From assembly GCF_900107635.1 (NCBI RefSeq), contig NZ_FNRD01000007.1:62001-126000 (forward strand): a stretch of 64,000 nucleotides of DNA, read 5' to 3'. The translations under genes and the position numbers were made by a program. Every line of letters starts with the position of its first letter. Position 1 is the first letter of the stretch. This DNA comes from Flavobacterium gillisiae (GTDB lineage Bacteria; Bacteroidota; Bacteroidia; Flavobacteriales; Flavobacteriaceae). Shown here piece after piece: positions 8,554-18,313 of this stretch. The notes under the pieces are model-generated. The model was not told the DNA's origin, searched no databases, and saw only the letters and a program-made list of their open reading frames with translations.

Positions 8554-9870
8554 ATGAAAGTATATATTTTAGTGATTAGCCTCTTATTTTTAGAAATTAG
8601 TTTTGCTCAAGAAAAACCAAACGAGAAAGTATGGTCATTGCAAGATTGTATAACATATGCAATAGAAAATAATATAACTGTGAAAGAGGCATCTTTAAAC
8701 ACCGATATCGCAGAAGTTGACTACAGCAAAACACAGTCATCGCGATTACCAAATTTATTTGGGAGTGCGGCGCAGAATTTTGCAAATGGTAACAGTATTG
8801 ATCCCATCACAAGTAATTTTGTAACAGATCAAATTTACAGTACTAATGTTGGAATCAACAGTTCAATGATGTTGTTTCAAGGGAATCAGATAAACAATCG
8901 CATTAAGCAAAGCAAATTGTTATTCGAGCAAAATGTCTTTTTAGAAGAGCAAGCAAAAAATGATATTGTGATAAGTTTACTTCAAACCTATTTACAAACT
9001 CTTTATAGTAAAGAAGGAATTGCTATTGCAGAAAGTAACTTGGCATCATCTGAAAATGAAGTTATACGAGCAAAGTCACGTCTAGATGCAGGGTCAATTG
9101 CCTTGAACGATTATACTGAAGCACAAAGTCAAGCGGCAACAAACAAATACAATCTTATTACGGCCAAAAATACTTACCAACAGTATATCATTACATTAAA
9201 ACAATTACTAGAGTTGCCACCTACAGAAAATTTAGAAATTTCAGATGAGAGTAATACGCTTATGCAATTTGAATTTGATAAAACGACCATCTACAATAAA
9301 GCTTTAAGCTTTTTACCAGAGATTAGCGCTAGTAATACAAATATAGCGGTGAATCAAAAGGAATTGGATATTGCAAAAGGAGGTTATTTACCGACAATAG
9401 CCCTTGCGGGAAGCATTGGTTCTGGATACACGAGTATTACTGATAGCAATTTTACAGATCAATTGAACTTAAATTTTAATCAAAAAATAGGTTTGTCTTT
9501 AACTGTTCCCATTTTTAATAGAAACCAAACAAAAGCGGCTGTACAAACTGCATCAATTAATATCGAAAAAGCAGAAATTCAAAAACAGACGGTTGTCAAA
9601 GAGGTGTATAAAAAAGTTGAAACAGCCTATCAAAATGCTATTTCTGCGCAAGAACAGGTTGTTGCCGCAACGGCTTCAAAAGAAGCTGCTACTCAATCGT
9701 ATAAGCTCGCGCAAAAAAAATACGAATTAGGAGCGCTAAGTACTACAGATTTAGTAATTAGTCAAAATACATTTACTAATGCAGAACAAAACTTTCTACA
9801 AGCAAAATATTTAAAAATATTATACTACCAATTATTACAATTTTATCAAGGAAACGACATCAAACTTTAA
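8554..9870 (+). CDS. TolC-family outer-membrane efflux protein
   Basis: The 438-residue protein has a signal peptide ending at ISFAQ and two repeats of the long alpha-helical hairpin of TolC-type channels (about residues 25-220 and 245-430). Typical phrases are WSLQDCITYAIENNITVKEA and PTIALAGSIG. It forms the outer-membrane exit duct of a tripartite pump. It is the first gene of the operon, 10 bp before the periplasmic adaptor, with MacB-type ABC components further downstream. So it is likely a MacAB/TolC-like exporter of peptides, lipids or antibiotics. Confidence 0.93.
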   Translation: MKVYILVISLLFLEISFAQEKPNEKVWSLQDCITYAIENNITVKEASLNTDIAEVDYSKTQSSRLPNLFGSAAQNFANGNSIDPITSNFVTDQIYSTNVGINSSMMLFQGNQINNRIKQSKLLFEQNVFLEEQAKNDIVISLLQTYLQTLYSKEGIAIAESNLASSENEVIRAKSRLDAGSIALNDYTEAQSQAATNKYNLITAKNTYQQYIITLKQLLELPPTENLEISDESNTLMQFEFDKTTIYNKALSFLPEISASNTNIAVNQKELDIAKGGYLPTIALAGSIGSGYTSITDSNFTDQLNLNFNQKIGLSLTVPIFNRNQTKAAVQTASINIEKAEIQKQTVVKEVYKKVETAYQNAISAQEQVVAATASKEAATQSYKLAQKKYELGALSTTDLVISQNTFTNAEQNFLQAKYLKILYYQLLQFYQGNDIKL

Positions 9871-9880
9871 TACAAAAAAA

Positions 9881-11080
9881 ATGAATAAAAAGAAAATAAT
9901 CATAGCAAGTATCGTACTAATTGTCTTAGTTGTAATTGGGTACTTATTTTTGAAAGGTAATGATACTGTTGTCATCGAAGCCAAAACGGTTTTAGCAAAA
10001 AGCGAAAATGTGACTACCATGGTCACTGCTACAGGAACGATTGAACCCATTACACAGGTAGAAGTAGGAACGCAAGTTTCTGGAGTAGTAGAGAAAATCT
10101 ACGTAGACTATAATAGTGTTGTAAAAGAAGGTCAGTTGATTGCTGAGTTAGATAAAACCAATTTAAATGCAGCTAAAACACAAGCACAAGCCGTTTATGA
10201 CAATGCAGTGAGTCAACGAAATTACACAAAAACAATTTATGACAGACAAAAAACATTATATGATAACCAAGTAATAAGTAAATCTGATTTTGATGATGCT
10301 GCAATCAATTATCAAACAGCAAAAGGGACGGTTACGCAACGTTATTCAGATTTGCAACAGGCTAAAACGAATTTAGAGTATGCTAATATTTATTCACCTA
10401 TAGACGGTGTGGTATTATCTAGAGCTATCGACGAAGGACAAACCGTTGCAGCAAGTTTAAGTACACCAACGTTATTTACAATTGCTCAAGATTTAAAAGA
10501 AATGCAAGTAGAGGCCGATGTAGATGAAGCTGATATAGGTCAAGTAAAAGAAGGTCAACGTGTAGAGTTTACCGTAGATGCTTATGTAGGTGAAACCTTT
10601 CAGGGAAAAGTAACGCAAGTACGTTTAGACCCAACAGTGACCTCCAATGTGGTAACATATACAGTGGTAATTAAAGCCGATAATCCAGATTTAAAATTAA
10701 AACCAGGATTAACAGCAACGATTTCAATTTTTACTTTAGAGTTAAATGATGTGTTAACAGTAGAAGCGAAAGCCATCAACTTTAAACCTGAAAGAGAAAT
10801 CCTAAGCGCGTATAACCAACAACACCAGTTAGCGGAGAATACGAGTGAGCGCTCTAGAGAAGCAACCGCCCTATGGGTATTGGGATCTGATGGATCAATA
10901 ACTCCAAAAATCGTGACACTAGGAGCTAGTGATGGTGTTAATGTAGAAATATTGAGTGGTATTTCGGCAGGCGATCAAATAGTATATAGCTTAAAAGGTG
11001 TTTCTAAAACAGAAGTAGCTACAGGTGAACAAAGTAAAAGTCCATTTATGCCACAACGAGGTGGTGGCGGTAAAAGATAA
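9881..11080 (+). CDS. MacA-like periplasmic adaptor (membrane fusion protein)
   Basis: The 399-residue protein has an N-terminal membrane anchor (about residues 5-24), a lipoyl/barrel-sandwich half (VEVGTQVSGVVEKIYVDYNS), an alpha hairpin (about 95-170), and the second lipoyl half (IYSPIDGVVLSRAIDEGQTV). Beta-barrel and membrane-proximal domains follow. The C terminus ends in a Gly-rich tail (PQRGGGGKR). It bridges the inner-membrane ABC transporter and the TolC duct. It lies between the tolC-like and ATPase genes with short gaps, so it is part of one operon. Confidence 0.93.
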   Translation: MNKKKIIIASIVLIVLVVIGYLFLKGNDTVVIEAKTVLAKSENVTTMVTATGTIEPITQVEVGTQVSGVVEKIYVDYNSVVKEGQLIAELDKTNLNAAKTQAQAVYDNAVSQRNYTKTIYDRQKTLYDNQVISKSDFDDAAINYQTAKGTVTQRYSDLQQAKTNLEYANIYSPIDGVVLSRAIDEGQTVAASLSTPTLFTIAQDLKEMQVEADVDEADIGQVKEGQRVEFTVDAYVGETFQGKVTQVRLDPTVTSNVVTYTVVIKADNPDLKLKPGLTATISIFTLELNDVLTVEAKAINFKPEREILSAYNQQHQLAENTSERSREATALWVLGSDGSITPKIVTLGASDGVNVEILSGISAGDQIVYSLKGVSKTEVATGEQSKSPFMPQRGGGGKR

Positions 11081-11084
11081 TACG

Positions 11085-11828
11085 ATGAAAAAAGAAATAA
11101 TAAAAATACAAGACTTAAAACGTGAGTTTACCATGGGAACCGAAACGGTGCATGCACTAAGAGGTATTTCATTCTCCATAAAAGAAGGTGAATTTGTAAC
11201 CATAATGGGATCTAGTGGTTCTGGTAAAAGTACGATGTTAAATATTTTAGGGTGTTTAGACCAACCTACTTCAGGAACTTATGAGATTGATGGTGTAAAA
11301 ATGAAGGACTTAAGTAGAAATCAATTGGCAACGATAAGAAATGAAAAAATAGGATTTATTTTCCAATCTTATAATTTATTGGCAAGAACTTCAGCCCTAG
11401 AAAACGTAGAATTACCATTGTTATACAATAGTAAAGTTTCTACCGAAGAACGTAAAGAAAGAGCCATTAAAGCCTTAGAAATGGTTGGTTTGGCTGATAG
11501 AATGTATCATACGCCTTCTGAACTTTCTGGAGGACAACAACAACGAGTTGCAATTGCTAGGTCGCTAGTAAATAATCCTGTAATGATTTTAGCAGATGAA
11601 GCTACAGGGAATTTAGATACTAGAACCTCTTATGAAATTATGTCCTTGTTTCAAGATTTAAACAAAAAGGGCATTACGATCACTTTTGTAACGCATGAGC
11701 CAGACATTGCTACTTTTAGTAATCGAACCATCGTATTAAAAGATGGGAATATTATTAAGGACTACATTAATGAGAATATCCAGTCTGCAGCAAATGAATT
11801 AGCTAAATTACCTAAACAAGACGATTAA
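11085..11828 (+). CDS. MacB/LolD-type ABC transporter ATP-binding protein
   Basis: The start at ATG 11085 is preferred because the longer frame (GTG 11025) would overlap the adaptor gene by 56 bp. The 247-residue ATPase has Walker [10 protein letters not shown] (residues 42-50), a Q-loop ([13 protein letters not shown]), signature [14 protein letters not shown], and Walker [10 protein letters not shown] followed by a His switch (FVTHEPD). It energises the permease encoded next, with the stop and next start 2 bp apart. In E. coli MacB, ATPase and permease are fused; here they are separate, as is usual in Bacteroidota. Confidence 0.95.
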   Translation: MKKEIIKIQDLKREFTMGTETVHALRGISFSIKEGEFVTIMGSSGSGKSTMLNILGCLDQPTSGTYEIDGVKMKDLSRNQLATIRNEKIGFIFQSYNLLARTSALENVELPLLYNSKVSTEERKERAIKALEMVGLADRMYHTPSELSGGQQQRVAIARSLVNNPVMILADEATGNLDTRTSYEIMSLFQDLNKKGITITFVTHEPDIATFSNRTIVLKDGNIIKDYINENIQSAANELAKLPKQDD

Positions 11829-11830
11829 TT

Positions 11831-13051
11831 ATGAGACTATTAAATTTATTTAAAATCGCCACAAAAGCAATCATTCTTAATAAAACAAGAACCTTGTTAA
11901 CGATGCTTGGAATTATTATTGGGGTAGCATCTGTTATCGCCATGTTGGCTATTGGAGAAGGCTCAAAAGAGAGTATTCGTACTTCAATTTCTGCAATGGG
12001 TTCTAATATGATTACCATTAAACCAGGAGCAGATGATAAAGGTGCTGTAAGAGGAAGTGGAGGCGATGTACAAACCTTAACGCTTCAAAACTACGAGGTG
12101 ATTAAAGAGAAAGCAGATTTATTAAGCTATATAACACCTGTTGTAAATGGAAGTGGCCAAATTATTAACGGCTCTAACAACTGGCCAAGTAGTATTTATG
12201 GCGTAAATCCTGAGTATCTAGATATTAAGGTTGTTGGATTACAGAGTGGTAGTATGTTTACAGATGCCGAAGTTAAATCGGCTTCTAAAGTTGTTGTAAT
12301 AGGGCAAACTGTGGTAGATAACATCTTTCCAAACGGTGAAGATCCTATCGGAAAAATGATTCGTTTTAATAATATTCCGTTTAAAGTAATTGGAGTTTTA
12401 GAGGAAAAAGGAGAAAATACATTTGGTCAAGATCAAGATGATGTGGTTATTGCACCATATACAACAGTACAAAAACGTATTTTGGCAATCGATCATTTAA
12501 ATCAAATTATCGCATCATCAATTAGTGAAGATGAAGCGCCTGAAGCGGTTACGCAAGTGATAGAGATTTTAAGAACCGAACATAAGTTATTAGCTAATCA
12601 AGCAGATGACTTTACAGTAAAATCTATGGAAGAATTAATTTCAACGTTTAGTTCTACTTCAGAAATGCTAACTATATTATTGGTTGCAGTAGCAAGTATT
12701 TCTTTATTAATTGGTGGTATTGGCATCATGAATATTATGTATGTTTCTGTAAAAGAGAGAACTAAAGAAATTGGTTTACGTATGGCTGTAGGCGCTAAAG
12801 GAGCAGATATTTTAATGCAATTTTTAATCGAAGCCATTTTAATAAGCATTACAGGTGGTGTTTTAGGGGTATTATTAGGACTAGGATCCACGGTGTTTAT
12901 CGAAAAATTCTTAAATTGGCCCACAAGTGTTGCTTTATATTCAATAATAATATCCTTTGCTGTGTGTGCTGTAACCGGAATATTCTTCGGATGGTATCCT
13001 GCAAAAAAAGCAGCAGCTTTAGATCCAATCACTGCCCTACGTTACGAATAA
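11831..13051 (+). CDS. MacB-type ABC transporter permease (FtsX fold)
   Basis: The 406-residue protein starts with one transmembrane helix (TLLTMLGIIIGVASVIAMLA), then a MacB periplasmic core domain (about residues 45-245). Three C-terminal helices form the FtsX domain (ILLVAVASISLLIGGIGIMN, then TKEIGLRMAVGAKGADI). Mechanotransmission permeases of this type drive substrates through the TolC duct rather than across the inner membrane. It is cotranscribed with the upstream ATPase and is followed 6 bp later by a sensor kinase gene. Confidence 0.95.
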   Translation: MRLLNLFKIATKAIILNKTRTLLTMLGIIIGVASVIAMLAIGEGSKESIRTSISAMGSNMITIKPGADDKGAVRGSGGDVQTLTLQNYEVIKEKADLLSYITPVVNGSGQIINGSNNWPSSIYGVNPEYLDIKVVGLQSGSMFTDAEVKSASKVVVIGQTVVDNIFPNGEDPIGKMIRFNNIPFKVIGVLEEKGENTFGQDQDDVVIAPYTTVQKRILAIDHLNQIIASSISEDEAPEAVTQVIEILRTEHKLLANQADDFTVKSMEELISTFSSTSEMLTILLVAVASISLLIGGIGIMNIMYVSVKERTKEIGLRMAVGAKGADILMQFLIEAILISITGGVLGVLLGLGSTVFIEKFLNWPTSVALYSIIISFAVCAVTGIFFGWYPAKKAAALDPITALRYE

Positions 13052-13057
13052 AAAATT

Positions 13058-14098
13058 ATGTATAACAACAAAAAAATAACAATCTTATCGCATCTACTAG
13101 TATGGCTTGTGCTTTTTAGTATGCCTTACATTTTGTCTTCAGGACAAGAACAGAATATCAATAGGGTAATAGCCCATTTTTGGATTCCATTTTTATTTTA
13201 TGCTATTATTTTTTATCTCAATTATTTCTACATTATTGATCGGTTCTTATTTACAAAAAAAAATCTCGCTTTTATCGCTATAAATGCTGTAATGATTGCC
13301 CTTTTCTTATTAGTAAAAGAGCAGAGTGTTAGTACTTTTTTCTCAGAACTACAAAGAACACCGCCTAATACTGGTGAGGGCGAAAAGGGACCGCCTTTTA
13401 AATTATTTATATACATGCAAATGTTACCTTACATCGCTTCTTTATTATTTGCTATAGCAGCAAAAACTACAAAAAGATTAACAAAAACAGAAGCTGAAAG
13501 TAAGGAAGCAACCAATTATAAATTAAAATCGGAGTTGCAGCATTTGCATTATCAATTGCAACCCCATTTCTTTTTTAATTCATTAAACAATATTTATTCG
13601 CTAGTAGATATTTCGCCAGAACAAGCCAAAAAAACGATTCATAGCCTAAGTAAATTAATGCGTTACATGCTCTATGAAACGAATTTAGAGTTGGTTTCTC
13701 TGTCTAAAGAAGTCGATTTTATGAAAAAATATATCGAATTAATGCAACTTCGAGTGTCCGATAAAATTGTTATCAATGCAAATTTTCCCACATCTGAAAC
13801 AGGTGTTCAAATTGCTCCTTTATTGTTTATTTCTTTAATAGAAAATGCCTTCAAACACGGAGTTTCGGCCACCAAAGAGAGTCAGATTTCTATTACTATG
13901 ACTGTAGAAAATAAGAAGGTATTGTTTCTAATCGAAAATAATAATTTCCCTAAAAAAACCGATGATAAAAGTGGTTCGGGTATTGGCTTGCAAAACTTAA
14001 AAAAACGACTTGAATTGCTGTATCCTAACAAACATTTTTTCGAAACTACGGTAAAGAATAATTACTTTTTAGTAACTTTAGAAATAGAAACAGCCTAA
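13058..14098 (+). CDS. LytS/YehU-type sensor histidine kinase
   Basis: The 346-residue protein has four predicted N-terminal membrane helices, a short coiled segment, then a His_kinase domain with the phosphoacceptor in QPHFFFNSLNNIYSLVD and an ATPase domain (LISLIENAFKHGVS, GSGIGLQNLKKRLELLYP). It lacks a large extracytoplasmic sensor, so it probably senses membrane stress or pump state. It is in the operon of the efflux system and 2 bp before its LytTR response regulator. This suggests that the pump controls its own expression, which is common for transporter-linked LytS/LytR pairs. Confidence 0.92.
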   Translation: MYNNKKITILSHLLVWLVLFSMPYILSSGQEQNINRVIAHFWIPFLFYAIIFYLNYFYIIDRFLFTKKNLAFIAINAVMIALFLLVKEQSVSTFFSELQRTPPNTGEGEKGPPFKLFIYMQMLPYIASLLFAIAAKTTKRLTKTEAESKEATNYKLKSELQHLHYQLQPHFFFNSLNNIYSLVDISPEQAKKTIHSLSKLMRYMLYETNLELVSLSKEVDFMKKYIELMQLRVSDKIVINANFPTSETGVQIAPLLFISLIENAFKHGVSATKESQISITMTVENKKVLFLIENNNFPKKTDDKSGSGIGLQNLKKRLELLYPNKHFFETTVKNNYFLVTLEIETA

Positions 14099-14100
14099 TT

Positions 14101-14859
14101 ATGAGTGCTACAAAAATAAGTTGCGTAATTGTTGATGATGAACCAATGGCTTTAAATTTGGTCGAAAGTTATGTCGAAAAAACACCTTTTTTGGAGTTGA
14201 AAAATAAATGCAGCAGTGCCATTGAAGCGATGGAATTTTTAAGATCGAATCCTGTCGATTTACTTTTTTTAGATATTCAAATGCCTGATTTAACCGGTAT
14301 TGAATTTTCGAAAATGCTACCCAAAGAAACAAGAGTTGTTTTTACCACAGCCTTCGATCAATATGCTTTAGAAGGTTTTAAAGTTGAAGCCTTAGATTAC
14401 TTATTAAAACCATTTGATTATGCTGAGTTTTTGGCTGCAGCCAATAAAGCACACACTTGGTTTGAACTCGTAAAAGGAAAACCCCAACCTCAAGTTCAAG
14501 TTGCATCAGTTGTAGCTCCTGCTGAGGAAAAAGAATTCTTATTTGTAAAATCCGAATACAAACAACTGCGTATTAAATTGGATGAGGTTTTGTATTTTGA
14601 AGGTCTTAAAGATTATATCAAAATATGGCTAAAAGAGAATCCAAAACCTATACTGACGCTTATGAGTTTAAAGTCATTAGAAGAAGAATTACCAGAAACA
14701 AAATTTATGCGGGTGCACCGTTCTTTTATCGTGGCTTTGAAAAATATAGAAGTTGTTGAGCGCAGTCAAATCATAATCAATAACCAACGCATTACGGTTT
14801 CAGAACAGTATAAAAGCAGGTTTTTAGGCTATATAAACTCTAATTCTCTCAATATATAA
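14101..14859 (+). CDS. LytTR-type response regulator
   Basis: The 252-residue protein has an N-terminal receiver domain (acidic VDDEP at 11-15, phosphoacceptor Asp58 in LLFLDIQMPDLTG, and the conserved Lys in DYLLKPFDYAEF) and a C-terminal LytTR DNA-binding domain (about 150-245, FVKSEYKQLRIKLDEVLYFE, FMRVHRSFIVALKNI). It is the cognate partner of the kinase just upstream. LytTR regulators bind paired direct repeats; the likely target is the promoter upstream of 8554, not identified here. Confidence 0.94.
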   Translation: MSATKISCVIVDDEPMALNLVESYVEKTPFLELKNKCSSAIEAMEFLRSNPVDLLFLDIQMPDLTGIEFSKMLPKETRVVFTTAFDQYALEGFKVEALDYLLKPFDYAEFLAAANKAHTWFELVKGKPQPQVQVASVVAPAEEKEFLFVKSEYKQLRIKLDEVLYFEGLKDYIKIWLKENPKPILTLMSLKSLEEELPETKFMRVHRSFIVALKNIEVVERSQIIINNQRITVSEQYKSRFLGYINSNSLNI

Positions 14860-14960
14860 CGCTATACGTTTTAGTTTACTTTAATCCTGCAAAGCTATTT
14901 GCAGTAGTTTACTATAGTATTGATTTAACTATGGTCTAACCTCTTTTAATAATCTCACAC

Positions 14961-15707
14961 ATGAAATTATTCCGTAAATTAAGAAGAAATTTAATCGCCT
15001 TAGGTAAGTTCAAGTCATATCTGGTTTATGCATTAGGCGAAATAGTACTTATTGTAATAGGTATATCAATTGCATGGAAAATAAATGAGTTAAATGATAC
15101 TCGAAAATATAATATCGTAGAAAAAAAAATCTATACTAATTTGAACGAAGAGTTGCATACTAACTTACGTTTGTTAGATGGTTTAATTGATGAGTACCCA
15201 CAAAAAATAATTTATTTAGAAAACACTTTAAATTATGTTGGTAGAGATCCAAGTGAAATTACAGAAGGAGCAAAAGACACTATTGTCAATTTATTTGATA
15301 AAGACGTGAATCTACTTGATAATTCAATAAATTCGATTGTCAGTACTACGAAATTCGAATTTATTGAAAGTAACGCTTTAAAAGATTTGATTATTTTGTA
15401 TCCAATTAAAATTTTACGGTTTAGAGAACAAAATGAAAAAATAAAAGACATAGTGGCTAATAGGATAAAACCTGTTTTAGAAAACTATATCTCATTAGCA
15501 GATAAGCTCCCTGATGGAAATTTAAAGTATGAACAAATAAAAAAGTGCGGAAATAAATCGGACTATATTGCTTTACTTGCTAATAAAGACTACCAAAACG
15601 GCATCGTGGATCGCATATTACAAACTCAAATCCAGTTAAATAATATCAAAACCTTACGTGGTAAAACTAGCACATTAATTACTAAATTAAAAAAGGAATT
15701 GGATTAG
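14961..15707 (+). CDS. DUF6090 family membrane protein
   Basis: The 248-residue protein begins with the conserved motif of DUF6090 (FRKLRRNLIALGKFKSYLVY), followed by one transmembrane helix (EIVLIVIGISIAWKINELND) and a helical C-terminal region. The family is almost confined to Bacteroidota and has no assigned function. It is 101 bp after the LytTR regulator and on the same strand, but the gap suggests its own promoter. The topology is single-pass, with the large part likely periplasmic. Confidence 0.75.
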   Translation: MKLFRKLRRNLIALGKFKSYLVYALGEIVLIVIGISIAWKINELNDTRKYNIVEKKIYTNLNEELHTNLRLLDGLIDEYPQKIIYLENTLNYVGRDPSEITEGAKDTIVNLFDKDVNLLDNSINSIVSTTKFEFIESNALKDLIILYPIKILRFREQNEKIKDIVANRIKPVLENYISLADKLPDGNLKYEQIKKCGNKSDYIALLANKDYQNGIVDRILQTQIQLNNIKTLRGKTSTLITKLKKELD

Positions 15708-15868
15708 TGTATTTTAAGCCTCAAAACTAAAAAGGGAACTTGAAACTAAAACGGCTGCTGACGGTTTCGTTGTTTTATAATTAATAAGATATCTGAAATT
15801 GAATAAGCCAAAGCTACAATTATTCCAAATTTACCTTTTGTAATTGCTCCTGTTGGACTAAGTATTGG

Positions 15869-16036
15869 TTACATAGCTGTTAAAAAAGTGGCTGATCTCC
15901 AAAGTAAGATTTCATTGTGTCTAATTTTGGCACTATATTTTGTACTATTATAAAACTGTGCATCTTTCCAATGCGTCTTAAAATGATTCTTTTTATTTTG
16001 AACGACTAATTTCTCAATGTCTTTTTTAACTACCAT
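15869..16036 (-). CDS. Possible 55-residue ORF or gene remnant
   Basis: The leftward frame begins MVVKKDIEKLVVQNKKNHFK and includes HWKDAQFYNSTKYSAK. It is strongly basic, has no recognisable domain, and ends in an unusually short product. It may be the 5' remnant of a lost cassette gene in the degraded region. Confidence 0.2.
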   Translation of the reverse strand: MVVKKDIEKLVVQNKKNHFKTHWKDAQFYNSTKYSAKIRHNEILLWRSATFLTAM

Positions 16037-16194
16037 TTTTTAAAATCACAATCGTCCCACGCTTTCTCGTATTTGGGATTATGAAAATGATTATTTTTGC
16101 ATTAACGTGATCATCGTTGCCAAACCATAACTCCACTAATGTCTTGTCTATGGCTTAGCTGTAGTTGTGAGTTCGGCTTTTTTTATCAGCAATT

Positions 16195-16262
16195 TCTCCT
16201 GGTTAACTAAAACCTGATGTGAAACGATAATTCCACTAAATTTCAGCTAGCTCAAAATGGCT
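16195..16262. repeat. Right half of the palindromic site family seen at 18181 and 25677
   Basis: The segment shares GAAACGATAATTCCACTAAA and then CAGCTAGCTCAAAATGGCT with the right arms of the complete sites at 18181-18302 and 25677-25797. The left arm is missing or diverged. It is best read as a decayed copy of the same recombination-site-like repeat. Confidence 0.6.
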
Positions 16263-16560
16263 CATGGCAGTAGTTTTTGTCTATGTAATTAGGTATTGTA
16301 TTTTCAGTAAAACAGTTTATTACTACAATTAGTTATTTGGTAAAAATGTGACTTATTAACCGTAGAGGAATGTTCTTATTATTAGTACCTTCAAAAATAA
16401 TTTCATTTGTTCTATCATCACATTCAATAGAGACTCTTGTTTGAGCGCTTTGTTAATTTTAACTTAAGTATTAATTACAATTCATTGTCTTTATTTAGAT
16501 AATTTTATACATTCGTTTTTAAGTAAAGATTTTTTGTTTTAAGTGATGTATGATTAATTT

Positions 16561-17427
16561 ATGAAGTATTTATTTGGCGTTACTATTATCTGGGCTTTTT
16601 CGTTTAGCTTAATTGGTGTATATCTTTCTGGGTCTGTTGATCCATGGTTTTCAGTATTGATGCGTATCGGTATCGCTACAATGATATTTTTGCCTTTTTT
16701 AAGGCTGAAGGACATTAAAGCAGAAATAATTTTCAGTCTTATCGCAGTTGGTGCGGTACAATTAGGTTTGATGTATTGTTTTTACTTTCAGTCGTTTAGA
16801 TTTCTTACTGTGCCTGAAGTGTTACTTTTTAGTGTATTGACACCAATTTACATTACTTTGTTAAATGATATTTTAAGTAAGCGATTTCATAAAGGACACC
16901 TACTTACTGCTTTAATAGCTGTTTTAGGAGCTGCTTATATTCAATACTCAAGTATTAGTGAAAATGTGTTTTTAGGTTTTTTGATCACGCAAGGTGCCAA
17001 TCTTTGCTTTGCTGTTGGTCAAGTTGCTTACAAGTATTTATTAAAATCTACACCTGAATTAGAAAGTACACCTAAGCATACTATTTTTGGATTGTTCTTT
17101 ATTGGTGCGTTTTTAGTAGCACTAATTGCTTTTTCCATTCTTGGTTCAACAGAAAAGATGCCAACTACATCAGTTCAGTGGGGAATATTAATATACCTGG
17201 GTGCTGTGGCTTCAGGTGCAGGTTATTTTTTTTGGAACAAAGGTGTTGCTAAGGTAAATACAGGCTCATTAGCGATTATGAATAATGCGTTAGTTCCAGT
17301 AGGATTAATTGTCAACCTTGTTATATGGAATAAAGAGGCAGATATTAAGAAGATTATAATTGGTGGAAGCCTTATTTTCGCTTCCCTTGTACTTAATGAA
17401 TATATAATAAAAGAAATCAAAGAATAG
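16561..17427 (+). CDS. EamA/DMT family transporter
   Basis: The 288-residue protein has ten predicted transmembrane helices in two EamA repeats: one begins at the N terminus (IIWAFSFSLIGVYL), the second near residue 135 (FLGFLITQGANLCFAVGQVA). Members of the drug/metabolite superfamily export amino acids, nucleotides or drugs across the inner membrane. The substrate is not apparent. The gene is isolated and followed by the convergent msrA-like gene. Confidence 0.9.
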   Translation: MKYLFGVTIIWAFSFSLIGVYLSGSVDPWFSVLMRIGIATMIFLPFLRLKDIKAEIIFSLIAVGAVQLGLMYCFYFQSFRFLTVPEVLLFSVLTPIYITLLNDILSKRFHKGHLLTALIAVLGAAYIQYSSISENVFLGFLITQGANLCFAVGQVAYKYLLKSTPELESTPKHTIFGLFFIGAFLVALIAFSILGSTEKMPTTSVQWGILIYLGAVASGAGYFFWNKGVAKVNTGSLAIMNNALVPVGLIVNLVIWNKEADIKKIIIGGSLIFASLVLNEYIIKEIKE

Positions 17428-17512
17428 CTAAGTTCTTGATAAATAACTTCATAAAGGCTTATTTAGTTTGAAAATTTCATTCTTGACTAAGTTCTAGTCC
17501 GCTAGCTAAATA

Positions 17513-18064
17513 TTAGTTGTTACTTTTTTTATACTTATGTAGTAAGTCTAAAGGAATGTGGCAATAAGAGTAGTCATTTGGGTGCAAGGTTAATCTATCT
17601 TGATGTTCTGCATCACTTGGGATAAAATTTGTTAAAGGAAGCACTTCAATAGCTATTTTTTTTGTTGTTTTATTTTTATGGTTTAGTGTCTGTTCTATTT
17701 CCTTAATACAAGTTTTTGCCTTTAACAGGTAATTTTGATTATCGCTGTAGATACCGGTGCGATATTTTTCTCCTATATCGTTTCCTTGTTGGTTGATACT
17801 ATAAGGGTCAATGATTTCTTTAAAGTAATGTATTAAATCTTCAATTGACACAACCTTAGAGTCAAAGGTTGTTTTGACACATTCTGCATAACCATCATAG
17901 GCTGTTTTAGTGGATTTCGTAAAGCCATTAGCTCTGCCGGCTTGGGTCTCAAGTACGCCAGGTAGGTGTTTTAAGAACTCTTGTACGCCCCAAAGGCAGC
18001 CTCCTGCAAAATATATCGTTTCCATTGATACTATTTGTTCAATTAATTGTTCTTTTTTTGTCAT
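17513..18064 (-). CDS. msrA: Peptide-methionine (S)-S-oxide reductase (MsrA)
   Basis: The start is set at ATG 18064 (MTKKEQ); the frame extends 19 codons further to 18121 with a very basic stretch unlike MsrA. The 183-residue protein has the catalytic motif as GGCLWGVQE (GCFW in the standard enzyme), with the catalytic Cys. Other motifs are AYDGYAECVKTTFD, YFKEIIDPYSINQQGNDIGEKYRTGIY and AEHQDRL. It reduces methionine sulfoxide in damaged proteins. The Phe-to-Leu change in GCFW is seen in a known MsrA subgroup. It is single, leftward, and lies to the left of the 18181 site. Confidence 0.88.
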   Translation of the reverse strand: MTKKEQLIEQIVSMETIYFAGGCLWGVQEFLKHLPGVLETQAGRANGFTKSTKTAYDGYAECVKTTFDSKVVSIEDLIHYFKEIIDPYSINQQGNDIGEKYRTGIYSDNQNYLLKAKTCIKEIEQTLNHKNKTTKKIAIEVLPLTNFIPSDAEHQDRLTLHPNDYSYCHIPLDLLHKYKKSNN

Positions 18065-18180
18065 TTTTAATTGGGAGTAACGTTTTTTATGTTTTTGTTT
18101 AGTGGGTTTTAAACTATTCAATTTTTTCCTTAAAACGTCACCTTAAAGTAATTATTTTTTTGGAGAAGAGAGGGATTCCT

Positions 18181-18302
18181 GCTAACGTTATGCCACTTTG
18201 AGATGGCTGGAAATTCGTAACCACTCAATTTTCGGCTTAACGAAACCTTGATGCGAAACGGTAATTCCACTAAACTCCCGCTAGCTGAAAATGGCTGTTA
18301 GC
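18181..18302. repeat. 122 bp imperfect palindrome, candidate attC-like site (copy B)
   Basis: The repeat begins GCTAACG (18181) and ends CTGTTAGC (18302). Inside are inverted arms CTTTGAGATGGCTGGAA and the complement in GCTAGCTGAAAATGG. It is nearly identical, end to end, to the site at 25677-25797. It lies directly at the 3' end of the alpha/beta hydrolase gene, as expected of a cassette recombination site. The terminal bases only partly match the attC consensus (RYYYAAC...GTTRRRY). Confidence 0.65.
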
Positions 18303-18313
18303 TATAGTTCTTT

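Larger units (their letters stand above)
15708..16560. other. 853 bp region with degraded sequence
   Basis: This long gap between the DUF6090 gene and the EamA transporter holds no full gene. It contains a short leftward frame (15869-16036) and the half-site at 16195-16262. Otherwise it looks like decayed sequence. It marks the left border of the accessory region. Confidence 0.5.

Noticed and set aside
12598..13032. Antisense frame over the ABC permease gene
   Set aside because: Shadow of the well-supported permease on the plus strand; no domain or start support.
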